Of a stretch of 64,000 bases of DNA, positions 8,489 through 17,124 are shown piece by piece. The stretch lies in the NCBI RefSeq assembly GCF_007827595.1, contig NZ_VISR01000039.1:1-64000 (forward strand). Reading direction: 5' to 3'. Below the pieces are notes generated by a model, which had not been told where the DNA came from, made no database searches, and saw nothing but the letters and a program-made list of their open reading frames with translations. Each line of letters begins with the position of its first letter. Position 1 is the first letter of the stretch. Source of the stretch: Streptomyces sp. BK340 (GTDB lineage: Bacteria > Actinomycetota > Actinomycetes > Streptomycetales > Streptomycetaceae). Position numbers and translations under genes: made by a program.

Positions 8489-9211
8489 CTACTTGTCGAC
8501 GGCGTCGCGTTGGCGATGGAGAAGATTCTGCGCGCCGCTGCGGTCCGGGGTCGCGGCGGTGAAGTAGTGGATGTAGACGAACAGGTTGTTGCGGACGCTG
8601 ATCAGTTTGACACCGGCATTGCCGAGGTTGTCGAGGGTGCTGATGACGGAGCCGGTGGCATGGTCCGCGGGGTCCGCGAATGTCTGTTTGTGCGGCGTGC
8701 TGCTGGTCTGCCAGGTGTGTGCCATGGACTTGTACATGCTCTCGGCGCCGGTGGGTGCGGCGAACCGAACGAGGAAAATGTCGGCTTGGCTGCCATCGGT
8801 ACTGATCCAGCCCTGTCGCGCGGCGGCGACGAAGCGCTGGCGTACCAGCACGGCCTTCTCTCGCGAGACGGCGTCCGCGGCGAAGAGTCCGTGGGCGAAT
8901 CCGTCCAAGTCCAGCGCGCCGTCACGGTCGGTCCAGGCGTGCGCGCCTGCCGGCACCGGAAGGATGGTGGCCATGAGCTGTGCTCCCGCCCCGGACGCAG
9001 GTGCGCCCCAGGCTGAGGAGGGGGTTGCGGCGGCAGACGGAGAGGAAGCCGTCGAGCCCGTGGTCGCCGACGACGGCCGGGAGAGTGGCATCGAGCAGCT
9101 TGCCAGCACTGCCGTCAGAAGGGTTGCGGCGAGGAGCCCGGCGTACCGTCTTGGTGTGTGCACGCCGGGATGATGGCCGATCTCACGATCTTGTGTCCAG
9201 TGTCGCGGCAT
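8489..9211 (-). CDS. Secreted lipoprotein of unknown function
   Basis: About 240 residues with a typical lipoprotein signal: basic n-region (HTPRRYAG), hydrophobic core (LLAATLLTAVLASC) and a lipobox ending LASC. A Ser/Thr/Ala linker precedes a folded domain of about 160 residues (HAWTDRDGALDLDGFAHGLF, SQADIFLVRFAAP, LISVRNNLFVYIHYF). The product should be anchored to the outer face of the membrane. The ATG at 9211 is listed, but a GTG at 9163 (VHTPRRYAG) would give a more standard n-region. No ribosome binding site decides between them. Confidence 0.7.
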   Translation of the reverse strand: MPRHWTQDREIGHHPGVHTPRRYAGLLAATLLTAVLASCSMPLSRPSSATTGSTASSPSAAATPSSAWGAPASGAGAQLMATILPVPAGAHAWTDRDGALDLDGFAHGLFAADAVSREKAVLVRQRFVAAARQGWISTDGSQADIFLVRFAAPTGAESMYKSMAHTWQTSSTPHKQTFADPADHATGSVISTLDNLGNAGVKLISVRNNLFVYIHYFTAATPDRSGAQNLLHRQRDAVDK

Positions 9212-9370
9212 GAGGGCAGAGATTCTCCAGCCCGTGGTCCGGGCCGCCAACCGCAGACGCTGTGACCGCGCCGGCGGGAAGACTGCCCACCTTCGACCGT
9301 GAGGCCTGCAGGCAGCGGCAGCGCGACATTGCGGCGATGAGCCGGTGGATTCTCGCCGGACCTCACCACG

Positions 9371-10162
9371 TCACGGGCCCCAGTATTTCCTCAGCTGACC
9401 TTCCATGAACGGGCGCGGACTCACACTCACTTCGCCGGCGAAGGGGTGGTCGAGGACGAGGACGAGGGTGAGGCTCAGGCCCACCAGCAACGCGATCGAT
9501 CCTACGAAAAGTAGCTCCACCTTGAGGTTCTCCACCCCGTAAAGCAAGGTGATCATTATCACGACCAGCGCTCCCCCGTAGGTGAGGACCTGCAGGAGAA
9601 TGGGCAAGCGTTGAGTTGCGGCCAGGATGCGGGTTCTGCGCTGTTCGGTAATATCGTTCAGCCGCTCCACCGACTTGTCGTAGAAGGCCTGTTCGGAATT
9701 GCTTTTGGGATTGTAGTCCTGGAGGACTCCGTACAGTGCCTCAAGCTTTCCCGAGGTCGCACTGAGGCTATTCTTCCCGTTGCGCATCAGTGGCCATGCA
9801 TCTTCTACGACGGCGTGGACGTATCCCCCGATCGCCTGGTCCAATTTTTTTTGCACCTCGTCCGGAAACGCATGCGCGTTGCGGGAAATTACAGCGAGAT
9901 CTGTAGCCTCCGAAGTCACCACTACTTGAACTTGCTCAAGTTCGGTCCACAAGGTCACGATGACGAAAGCGAGCACGATTCCGTAGATGGCTCCGAACAG
10001 TTCAAGTACCGTGCGGGATACGTCATTGGTCACGCCATTGATCAAGGCCGGAAAAATGCGGCGCGTCACCAAGCAGGCGACGAGCGACAAAACAACAACG
10101 CCTCCAACGATGAGGATCGCGAGGCTGGCCGTGTTCAGGTGGTTGAGTAGCCAAAGTCCCAC
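9371..10162 (-). CDS. DUF4239-type membrane protein
   Basis: A 263-residue membrane protein with hydrophobic segments at about 13-35, 53-72, 190-210 and 218-238. Between them lies a long helical periplasmic or cytoplasmic loop (SEATDLAVISRNAHAFPDEV onward). The arrangement and the LELFGAIYGIVLAFVIVTLW segment are typical of the DUF4239/bestrophin-like family, whose function is not established. The gene is visibly less GC-rich than its neighbours, with runs such as caatttttttt and Lys/Asn/Ile codons ending in A or T. This suggests more recent acquisition. Confidence 0.72.
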   Translation of the reverse strand: MGLWLLNHLNTASLAILIVGGVVVLSLVACLVTRRIFPALINGVTNDVSRTVLELFGAIYGIVLAFVIVTLWTELEQVQVVVTSEATDLAVISRNAHAFPDEVQKKLDQAIGGYVHAVVEDAWPLMRNGKNSLSATSGKLEALYGVLQDYNPKSNSEQAFYDKSVERLNDITEQRRTRILAATQRLPILLQVLTYGGALVVIMITLLYGVENLKVELLFVGSIALLVGLSLTLVLVLDHPFAGEVSVSPRPFMEGQLRKYWGP

Positions 10163-10367
10163 GCGGGCGACACTATCATGCGCGACCGCTTATTACTGAT
10201 TCTCAATTGACGTTTCCATATCCCGTCAACTCTCATTTTTGAGGCGTCGAGCCATTCCAACCCGGCTTGGGGGCCCTGTAGTTGGAGTGATGAAGGACAA
10301 CTCCACCAGAGCCGACACGTTCTGGCCGTGGGCCAACCGATGGCCGAACGCCGGAGGCGTGCTCAGG

Positions 10368-10904
10368 TCAGTCCTCTTCGTCCTCCAATCCAGCCACGTC
10401 TCCAATGGCGACTCGTAGGCCATGCATGCCTTGCAGGATGTCGATGAGGGCTTCCTCCGCCCCGCCCAGAGCCCGTCGGGTTCCCTCGACATCGCCGCGT
10501 TCCGTGTGCAGCTGGGCACTGAGTGCATACACCGCCGCCATGGCGGCGGCGAAGGAAGCCTCCCGGCCCGGTGGCAGCTCCTCCGCGTCGGGCGCGACCT
10601 GCAGCGCAGTACGGTGCAGCCTGTTCGTCAGGACGTTGACCGCAAGGCCGGGGTCACCTACCTGCTCAGACCAGCCGAGCATCGTGGAGAGGACGTCCTC
10701 GATCTCCTCCTCCTCGGTCAAACGCGTCGCGGCGGTGATTTCCAGCTCTGTCTTCGCCAGCAGGCTCCCCAGCAGATGCAGACGGTCCTCTTCCTGCGGA
10801 CCTTCGGGTCGCACCTCCGGGTCAGCCATCGGCTCAGCCCCGAGAGCGACCAACGCGGCATGGATCTGTTCAGCCGTCACCGGACGCTCGCTACTGATGC
10901 TCAT
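10368..10904 (-). CDS. Hypothetical acidic protein
   Basis: A 178-residue soluble protein starting MSISSERPVTAEQIHAAL at an ATG (10904). It is strongly acidic and probably mostly helical (LTEEEEIEDVLSTMLGW, AEELPPGREASFAAAMAAVYALSAQL, RRALGGAEEALIDIL), and ends in an acidic tail (GLEDEED). No known domain is recognised. It stands alone between the DUF4239 gene and the divergent L,D-transpeptidase gene. The longer upstream frame was rejected because its extra residues have no ribosome binding site. Confidence 0.6.
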   Translation of the reverse strand: MSISSERPVTAEQIHAALVALGAEPMADPEVRPEGPQEEDRLHLLGSLLAKTELEITAATRLTEEEEIEDVLSTMLGWSEQVGDPGLAVNVLTNRLHRTALQVAPDAEELPPGREASFAAAMAAVYALSAQLHTERGDVEGTRRALGGAEEALIDILQGMHGLRVAIGDVAGLEDEED

Positions 10905-11209
10905 GCCTTCAGCTTCACCCCACGAAGGGGTATCGCCCATGCGCACACACCGACGCGTTCAAAAAAGCACGCTCTCACCGTGCGGTGTACGGGTGATCGC
11001 GAGGAGCGGCGACGAGGGAAGTCCTGCTGCCGGCGTGTTCCTGAGCGAGCGGTGGGCGGTCACCGCTCCCGAAGAAGGGACAGGCAGTGCGCGAGCACGT
11101 TGTGCATCTCCCGCGTCCAGCTGCCCGGCAAAAAGGTTGCCCTGCGATGCAACCTGCCTCCGAGCCCATGGGTATAGGAGGCGATACCGCACCTGACTCG
11201 GGGGATTAC
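10905..11209. promoter_or_regulatory. Divergent intergenic region before the cell-wall cluster
   Basis: These 305 bases separate the reverse-strand acidic protein from the forward L,D-transpeptidase gene and should contain both promoters. I see no recognisable gene or strong hairpin. An alternative, longer N-terminus for the transpeptidase would begin here at 11087, but it adds non-signal-like sequence. Confidence 0.35.
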
Positions 11210-12223
11210 ATGTACTTGGACCGTTCGGCCGGTCGGACCGCCGGCCGTTTCGGCGCTGTTGTGGTGGCCTGCGCGGCCCTGTTCACGGCCGCCGGCTGTT
11301 CGACGGACGCGGGTTCCGGCACCAGGGTGGCCCCTGACACGCCTGATGCCCGGGCCTCCACCGCGGCGGCCGACAAGGCCGCGGGCGGGCAGGACGACGG
11401 CGCGGGCAAGGCGTCAGGTGCACGCCCGGTACCGTCCACGCCGGAGCCCGCCGCGCTTGCGCAGGCGCGGGTGAACATACGCGACGGCCAGACGGTCGGA
11501 GTGGGCATGCCGATATCCGTGACCTTCTCCCAGCCGGTCCCGGCCGCCGACCGCAAGGGTGTGGAGAGCTGGCTGCGCGTACAGACCTCGTCCGGCACGA
11601 TGGGCGCGTGGAGCTGGGTGAAGGACCACAACCTCCTGGACGGGCAGCGCGTCGACTTCCGACCCGGCACCACCTACTGGCAGCCCGGCACCCAGATCAC
11701 CCTCCGGCTCGGCTCGCACGGCGCCCGGCACTTCACCATCGGCAGATCGCTGGTCGCCACGGTCGATGCGAAGACGCACATGATGACCGTCCACACCGGC
11801 GGTACGGCACAGCGCATCCCCGTCACCACCGGGGCGCCGGGGACGGACACCTGGAACGGGACGATGGTCGTCATGGACAAACAGCCCAAGGTGTACATGG
11901 ACTCCCGCACCGTGGGCCTCGGCGACACCTACCACGACTACTACTACTGGGCCGTGCACCTGACGACATCAGGAACGTACGTGCACCAGAACCCCCGGGC
12001 GAACACCGAGGCCGGACACCGTAACGTCACCCACGGCTGTGTCGGCCTCGCCTCCAACGGCACCGCCCAGCGCTTCTACGACCAGGTACGGACCGGCGAC
12101 GTCGTCACGGTCACCGGGGCGGACAAGGACCGCGTCGCCGCCGGCAATGGCTATGGCGACTGGAACCTGACCTGGAAGCAGTGGCTCGCACACAGCGAGG
12201 CCGGCGCCACCACGACCGCATGA
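11210..12223 (+). CDS. L,D-transpeptidase lipoprotein (YkuD catalytic domain)
   Basis: Cell-wall cross-linking enzyme that forms 3-3 peptidoglycan cross-links outside the membrane. With the ATG at 11210 the 337-residue protein has a lipoprotein signal ending TAAGC (Cys30) and a disordered Ala/Asp/Gly linker. An Ig-like domain follows (about 85-180, VGVGMPISVTFSQPV), as in the LdtMt2 group. The YkuD domain (about 180-315) has the catalytic motif H270-x4-HGC277 (HRNVTHGCVGL). A C-terminal WNLTWKQWL tail is also typical. It is followed after 60 bases by an ECF sigma gene on the same strand. Confidence 0.9.
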   Translation: MYLDRSAGRTAGRFGAVVVACAALFTAAGCSTDAGSGTRVAPDTPDARASTAAADKAAGGQDDGAGKASGARPVPSTPEPAALAQARVNIRDGQTVGVGMPISVTFSQPVPAADRKGVESWLRVQTSSGTMGAWSWVKDHNLLDGQRVDFRPGTTYWQPGTQITLRLGSHGARHFTIGRSLVATVDAKTHMMTVHTGGTAQRIPVTTGAPGTDTWNGTMVVMDKQPKVYMDSRTVGLGDTYHDYYYWAVHLTTSGTYVHQNPRANTEAGHRNVTHGCVGLASNGTAQRFYDQVRTGDVVTVTGADKDRVAAGNGYGDWNLTWKQWLAHSEAGATTTA

Positions 12224-12283
12224 CCCCCATCGCACCGGCCCTGCGCCACACGCGCCCCGCGCCGTAAGAAGAGAGCACGACAA

Positions 12284-12790
12284 GTGACCGAGGACGAGTT
12301 CGACCTCTTCTACACGGCTGCCTGCCCGCGTCTGGTGGGTCAGCTGTACGCCCTGACGGGCGACTACGCCGAAGCCCAGGACGTGGTCCAGGAGGCGTTC
12401 GCGCGCGCCTGGGAGCGGCGTTCGTCCGTCCTGAACGGCGAGCGCGATCCCGAGGCCTGGATCCGCACGGTGGCACACCGTCTGGCACTGAGCCGCTGGC
12501 GGAGGGCGCGCCGCTGGTGGGAGCTGGTGCGGGGCGAGTCCGTCCCGCGACCGGTGCCCGAACCGAACCCGGACCATGTGGCGTTGGTCGCCGCACTGCG
12601 GCGCCTGCCGGATGCCCAGCGGACCGCGATCGTGCTGCATCACCTGTGCGATCTGAGCGTGGAGCAGATAGCGGCCCAGACCGGTGCGGCCGTCGGCACC
12701 ATCAAGGCACGTCTGTCACGCGGCCGTACGGCACTCGCCGCTCACCTGGTGAGCGAGGAAAACCACTCCACGGAGGAAGCCTGTGTCTGA
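12284..12790 (+). CDS. ECF sigma factor, SigE-like subfamily
   Basis: A 168-residue sigma factor of the short Streptomyces SigE-type group. Region 2 is FDLFYTAACPRLVGQLYALTGDYAEAQDVVQEAFARAW and region 4 is LRRLPDAQRTAIVLHHLCDLSVEQIAAQTGAAVGTIKARLSRGRTAL. The GTG start at 12284 has AAGAAGAGAG just upstream. Its end overlaps the next gene by eight bases, the usual layout when the following gene encodes the membrane partner or regulator. Position between an L,D-transpeptidase and a DacB gene suggests a role in envelope homeostasis. Confidence 0.88.
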   Translation: MTEDEFDLFYTAACPRLVGQLYALTGDYAEAQDVVQEAFARAWERRSSVLNGERDPEAWIRTVAHRLALSRWRRARRWWELVRGESVPRPVPEPNPDHVALVAALRRLPDAQRTAIVLHHLCDLSVEQIAAQTGAAVGTIKARLSRGRTALAAHLVSEENHSTEEACV

Positions 12791-13496
12791 CCAGCCACCA
12801 CCGCAGCCCCTGACCGAGGCGGAGCTGTCGGCCCGGCTCCGTGGCCTGGCCGCGCAGGGCGCGGCGCCGGCCACAGGCGCACAGGCGAGGGACCGGGCGC
12901 AACGCCGTCGCCGCGGTCAGCGTGTTGTGCTCTCCTCCACCGCGCTGGCGGCGGCGGCCCTCACCGCCCTCGCCTCCGGTGCCCTCGGTTCCGTCACCAA
13001 CGCGTCCGCACCCCCTGCGGCGTCCGTGTCCCACACCCCGACACCCGTCCCGTCCCCGGCGCCCGTCCAGCGGGTGACGATCGACCTGGAGGCCTACACA
13101 TTGACCATGGAAGGAAGGAGGTTGCGCATCAGCGGGGTGCAGGAAAACTGCCCGATAGGCGAGAAGGCGGTCACGGTCACCGCCAAGCACCCCTCCATCA
13201 CACTGCGCCCCGACAGGTTCACCAAGTATGTGCCCCGCCTGCAGTGGGCGGTCACCTTCACCGACCGCCGTCACCACGAGCGGCTGCTGATGTGGGCGCT
13301 CGACCCCTCCGCCGGTCTGAACAGCATCGGTCACAACGCCGGCCCCGGCGCCGTCGCCCTCTCACCCCGGGACGGGAAGTGGGTGTACGACGCCATCAAG
13401 ACCGGCGCACGTGTGGAGATCAGGGGCCGACAGGCCGCGAGCGCGGACCCGGACTCCGTGTGCTACGAGCGCCAGCCGGTCACCGGCGACCAGTGA
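12783..13496 (+). CDS. Membrane protein coupled to the ECF sigma factor, candidate anti-sigma
   Basis: A 237-residue protein starting at a GTG inside the sigma reading frame, with GGAGGAAGC upstream. The N-terminal 50 residues are cytoplasmic with a basic stop-transfer (AQRRRRGQR), followed by one transmembrane segment (VVLSSTALAAAALTALASGALG). A Pro/Thr/Ser linker and an extracellular domain of about 150 residues follow (VTIDLEAYTLTMEGRRLRISG onward). It contains two cysteines (GVQENCPIG and DSVCYERQ) that might form a disulphide. The topology fits an anti-sigma factor, but no ZAS motif is present, so this rests on position. Confidence 0.65.
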   Translation: MSDQPPPQPLTEAELSARLRGLAAQGAAPATGAQARDRAQRRRRGQRVVLSSTALAAAALTALASGALGSVTNASAPPAASVSHTPTPVPSPAPVQRVTIDLEAYTLTMEGRRLRISGVQENCPIGEKAVTVTAKHPSITLRPDRFTKYVPRLQWAVTFTDRRHHERLLMWALDPSAGLNSIGHNAGPGAVALSPRDGKWVYDAIKTGARVEIRGRQAASADPDSVCYERQPVTGDQ

Positions 13497-13555
13497 TGCA
13501 GCGAACTCTACTTTCCTTTCCTCAAGGCCCCCACTTCTGAAAGCTTCGAACCCCG

Positions 13556-14923
13556 ATGACTGAAACGACTGCCAAGACCCCCGAGAACACCTTCCTTCCG
13601 GGTGGTCGGCGCCGGCACCGCAAGCCCAGACAGGACGGGTCCGGAACCGGCCGGCGCCGGGCCCTCGTCCTCGCCATGGCCGTGCCCGTGGCGTCCGCCG
13701 CCCTGGCGGGTCCGTCCGCCTTCGCCGCCCAGAAGGGTGTCGGTACGACGGCCAAGACCCACGACCTGGACGCGGCCGACCGGCAGATGGCCAAGAACCT
13801 GAAGACCCGGGTACTCGACCAGCGGCTGGGCTCGAACGTGAGCGGTGTGGTCCTCAACGCGGACACGGCTACCACCGTCTGGGGCCACAACGCCTCCACC
13901 GCGCTGATGCCGGCGTCCAACGCCAAGCTCGCCACTTCGACCGCCGCCCTGACCATGCTCGGCCCGCAGCACCGGTTCACAACGAAAGTCGTCTACGGCC
14001 AGGGCACCCTGACCCTCGTCGGAGGCGGCGACCGCACCCTGACCACCGCCGACCTCGCAGAGTTGGCGAAGACCGCGACTGCCGGACTCAAGGCAGCCGG
14101 CCGAACCACCGTGAAGGTCACCGTCGACGACAGCCTGTTCCCGGAGCCGACTCTGGCCAAGGGCTGGAACGGCGGCTACTACCCTGACACCGTCGCCCCG
14201 GTCCGCGCGCTGGTCGTGGACGGGCACGGCGTCCAGGACACCTCCATCGACGCAGGACGCGTCTTCGCCGGGCAACTCGCCGCGCATGGTGTCACGGTCA
14301 CCGGCGACGTCACCCGCGCCACCGCACGCACGACGGACGTTCCGGTGGCCCAGCACAAGTCGGCGCCGCTGTCGAACATGGTCCGCACGATGCTCAAGGA
14401 CAGCGACAACGACATCGCCGAGACCCTGCTGCGGATGACGGCCCTGGCCGCCGACCGCCCTGCCACCTTCGAAGGCGGCACTGCGGTCGTACGCCGGGTG
14501 CTGAGCCGGGAGTACGGCGTTTCGCTCGACAACTTCGAGCTCCACGACGGCAGCGGCCTGTCCCGGGCCGACCGCATCCCAGCCGCCACGCTCGCGCAGA
14601 TCCTCGAACTGCTGACGCAGCCCCGTTACGCGCACACCCTCGGCGCCGTCCTCGACGGCCTGCCCGTCTCCGGCGAGGCCGGCGGCACGCTCGGCCCGGA
14701 GTACGGCCGTTTCGACGACGCCAACTCCAAGTGCGCGGTGGGCAAGGTACGCGCGAAGACCGGCACCCTCACCGGCGCCATCTCGCTGAGCGGTCTGACG
14801 CAGGGCAAGGACGGCAAGTGGAAGGTGTTCTCCTTCGTCGAGAACGGCGCCACGGCCGACCCGAACGCCATCAAGGACGCCATGGACGGCCTCGCGGCGA
14901 CCGTCAACGGCTGCTACGCGTAA
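13556..14923 (+). CDS. dacB: D-alanyl-D-alanine carboxypeptidase/endopeptidase, PBP4 family (S13)
   Basis: Penicillin-binding protein that trims or cleaves peptidoglycan peptides outside the membrane. The 455-residue protein has a basic N-terminus and hydrophobic signal (ALVLAMAVPVASAALAGPSAFAA). The three active-site motifs are in order: S121-N-A-K124 (SxxK), S283-D-N285 and K401-T-G403. The inserted domain between SxxK and SDN is characteristic of the class C/S13 family. It follows the sigma/membrane-protein pair by 59 bases on the same strand, completing a cell-wall cluster with the L,D-transpeptidase. Confidence 0.9.
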   Translation: MTETTAKTPENTFLPGGRRRHRKPRQDGSGTGRRRALVLAMAVPVASAALAGPSAFAAQKGVGTTAKTHDLDAADRQMAKNLKTRVLDQRLGSNVSGVVLNADTATTVWGHNASTALMPASNAKLATSTAALTMLGPQHRFTTKVVYGQGTLTLVGGGDRTLTTADLAELAKTATAGLKAAGRTTVKVTVDDSLFPEPTLAKGWNGGYYPDTVAPVRALVVDGHGVQDTSIDAGRVFAGQLAAHGVTVTGDVTRATARTTDVPVAQHKSAPLSNMVRTMLKDSDNDIAETLLRMTALAADRPATFEGGTAVVRRVLSREYGVSLDNFELHDGSGLSRADRIPAATLAQILELLTQPRYAHTLGAVLDGLPVSGEAGGTLGPEYGRFDDANSKCAVGKVRAKTGTLTGAISLSGLTQGKDGKWKVFSFVENGATADPNAIKDAMDGLAATVNGCYA

Positions 14924-15044
14924 GGGATTCAGCCTCACCCCTGGTGGACTCCGACATCGCCGCGGTCTGGTCGTGGGAGGGGGGCCGGGCGCGCCGTGCC
15001 GCAGGCCATCGGCCGGTGAACCCCCGCTTGCCGTCGGTGGTGCG

Positions 15045-15692
15045 TCAGTGGTTCGCTGCCCCGACGAGCAGGACAAGCGCGGTGAGGACGGCGGCGAGAG
15101 TCATCGCCGCCGCAGCCGGGACGGCAAGAACTCGCTGGTCCGCGGGCCGCTGTCGGCGGGCCAGCACGAGCGCAACCCAGGCCGCTTGCGCGAGTACGCC
15201 GCCGATGAGGGCGAGCAGCAGTGGCACGAGGCCGTCCGGGATGGGCAAGGCGTTCGCCACGAAGGCTCCCGCGACCGGACTCAAGCAGGCCAGCCCGACC
15301 CATGGAGCCACGCGGCGCTTCGGACGGACTCCCAGCAGGGCGGCCAGCGCCAGCCCCTCGCCGGCCGCATGAACCAGGAGCGCCGCCATCACGGCGACCG
15401 ACGGGGCCAGTGCCAGGGTCGCCCCCTCCAGAAGGCGGTGCAGTGCGAGCCCTGATGCTGAGCCGATGCCGCCCGCCCGACCCCGCTCGCACGGGCAGCC
15501 GATAACAGCCACGGCACCCGTCACCCCGTACGAGGCGAGCGCAGCGAGCAGCACTGCCCACTGCGGCACGCCGACCTCTTCCGCTTCGTCCCACGCGTCG
15601 GGCAGGAGGTCGAGGACCGCGATGATCAACCCGGTCCCTTCGTCGGTCTGCGCGCCCGCTGCGCAGAGCACGGACAGCACGGACAGCGGCAT
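15045..15692 (-). CDS. ZIP-family divalent metal transporter, N-terminally short
   Basis: Integral membrane protein of 215 residues with about six hydrophobic segments. It carries the ZIP metal-site motifs in two consecutive helices, HRLLEGATLAL and HAAGEGLALAALL. ZIP proteins move zinc or other divalent cations into the cytoplasm. Family members usually have eight spans, and the first one or two are missing here. The ATG at 15692 follows the stop of the selenium-binding protein gene with a single base between them, so the pair is translationally coupled. The shortened N-terminus could be natural or a sign of decay. Confidence 0.75.
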   Translation of the reverse strand: MPLSVLSVLCAAGAQTDEGTGLIIAVLDLLPDAWDEAEEVGVPQWAVLLAALASYGVTGAVAVIGCPCERGRAGGIGSASGLALHRLLEGATLALAPSVAVMAALLVHAAGEGLALAALLGVRPKRRVAPWVGLACLSPVAGAFVANALPIPDGLVPLLLALIGGVLAQAAWVALVLARRQRPADQRVLAVPAAAAMTLAAVLTALVLLVGAANH

Positions 15693-15693
15693 G

Positions 15694-17124
15694 TCATCGG
15701 CGGTAGCAGTACGAATCCGACGAGGCGTCGCCGCCTTGAAGGCGCGTCTGGTGCACGCGCAACCCGGAAAACTCCGGGCCGTGCGGGAAGAAGCCGCTGT
15801 CGACCATGAGCCCGCCGTGCGCGGTGTCGGCGTCGAGTTTGACCATCCACGGGTCGATGCCCGAGGGATAGATCTGCTCGTCCCAGGCGGCATACAAGGA
15901 GTTCGTCAGGTACACCCGCCGTCCGTCCCGGCTGAGCTCGACCATCTGTGCTCCACCGGTCAGCGGCGTGTCCGGTTCGGCGGGGTGCGGCCGTCGGGAG
16001 ACGACGCCACCGAGACGCACGGCCGCCGTCTGCCGTGGACGGAACGGGTCGCTCACGTCGTACTGCAGCAGGTCACCGGTTCCCCAGGCGGACACGTACA
16101 GCCACTGGTCGTCCACCGACAGGTCGATGTCGGTGATCAATGGCGGCACGGCGCCGAACGGCTGCAGCGCCGGGGGCAGGTCCTCCGTCTGCGCGGGCTC
16201 GGCCGGGACGGTGATCACCTTACGGATCACGAAGTCCTCACCCTCCCGGTTCCACAACCAGACCGATGCCGACAGGTCCTCCACACTGACCACGGTGTTC
16301 GTGAACCCCCACGTCGCCTCGGGATCGTGTGCCGGGCGCAGCTCCAGAACCATCTGGTTCTCGTCCCCGAGGTCGAGGCTCTGCAGATGCCGGCCGGAGT
16401 CCAGCTCCCAGAAGTGCAGCGTATGGCCGTACTGGCGACCCAGCAGCAGTTCGGGGACAAGGCCGTCCTCGATCATCGAGGGGGACCCCCACTCGCTGGT
16501 CACGGCGATGTTCTGGCGCAGATGCCACCAAACGTCGTAGGAGAGCTGCTGCGGTCCGCGGTCGCTCTCCCAGGCACGCAGCACTTCGAAGTTTTCGTGG
16601 TCCAGCAACGCGACGCCGCCGGGCCCGTCCGCACCGTCCGCGCCGCCCAGGCAGGAAAGGAACATTCCGTCGGGGCCGCAGTGGAGTGTGTGCGGGCGGG
16701 AGTATCCGGCCCTGGCGGCCAGCTCCTCGGGCTGGATCACCTTCACCAGGTGGGGGCGATCGGGATCGGGGCTGGTGTCGAAGACGTGCAGCCGGGACGA
16801 GCGCAGGCCCGGGACGATCAGGTAACGCCGTTCAGCGTGCTGGTGACCGGCGTGGGCCAGCGCGCTCGAGCAGGCGTTCCAGCCGAAGTGGTGCAGTTCG
16901 TTGCCCGGGTCGGGCAGCTCGGCCTGGGACGTCACGTGGCCGTATGCGGAGGATTCGGGGTCGGTACCCACAGTGAACAATGCGTCGGTGCGCTGTGCGG
17001 TCGGGTCGAATCCGACTACGTAGGCGAGCTTCTCGGGGGGCGCGGCGACGGCATCCGCCGGAGAGCGGTACAAGGTGGGGTCACTGTGATCGTCGCTGTG
17101 GTGAGCGTGCTCGGTCGTCGTCAT
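15694..17124 (-). CDS. Selenium-binding protein (SBP56/methanethiol oxidase family)
   Basis: A 476-residue protein of the SELENBP1/SBP56 family, a seven-bladed propeller with metal-binding histidines. Characterised bacterial and human members oxidise methanethiol to formaldehyde, sulphide and hydrogen peroxide. Typical segments include GNELHHFGWNACSSAL, SRPHTLHCGPDGMFLSCLGG, EWGSPSMIEDG and LITDIDLSVDDQWLYVSAWGTG. The His-rich N-terminus (MTTTEHAHHSDDH) may also bind metal. It is coupled to the ZIP transporter gene, which hints at metal supply for the enzyme or joint export chemistry. Direction and spacing show one operon. Confidence 0.88.
   Translation of the reverse strand: MTTTEHAHHSDDHSDPTLYRSPADAVAAPPEKLAYVVGFDPTAQRTDALFTVGTDPESSAYGHVTSQAELPDPGNELHHFGWNACSSALAHAGHQHAERRYLIVPGLRSSRLHVFDTSPDPDRPHLVKVIQPEELAARAGYSRPHTLHCGPDGMFLSCLGGADGADGPGGVALLDHENFEVLRAWESDRGPQQLSYDVWWHLRQNIAVTSEWGSPSMIEDGLVPELLLGRQYGHTLHFWELDSGRHLQSLDLGDENQMVLELRPAHDPEATWGFTNTVVSVEDLSASVWLWNREGEDFVIRKVITVPAEPAQTEDLPPALQPFGAVPPLITDIDLSVDDQWLYVSAWGTGDLLQYDVSDPFRPRQTAAVRLGGVVSRRPHPAEPDTPLTGGAQMVELSRDGRRVYLTNSLYAAWDEQIYPSGIDPWMVKLDADTAHGGLMVDSGFFPHGPEFSGLRVHQTRLQGGDASSDSYCYRR

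Noticed and set aside
13508..15076. 522-codon reverse-strand frame opposite dacB
   Set aside because: It is antisense to a gene with all three penicillin-binding motifs, and its translation is Gly/Arg/Val-rich without any domain. It is a typical shadow of a high-GC gene.
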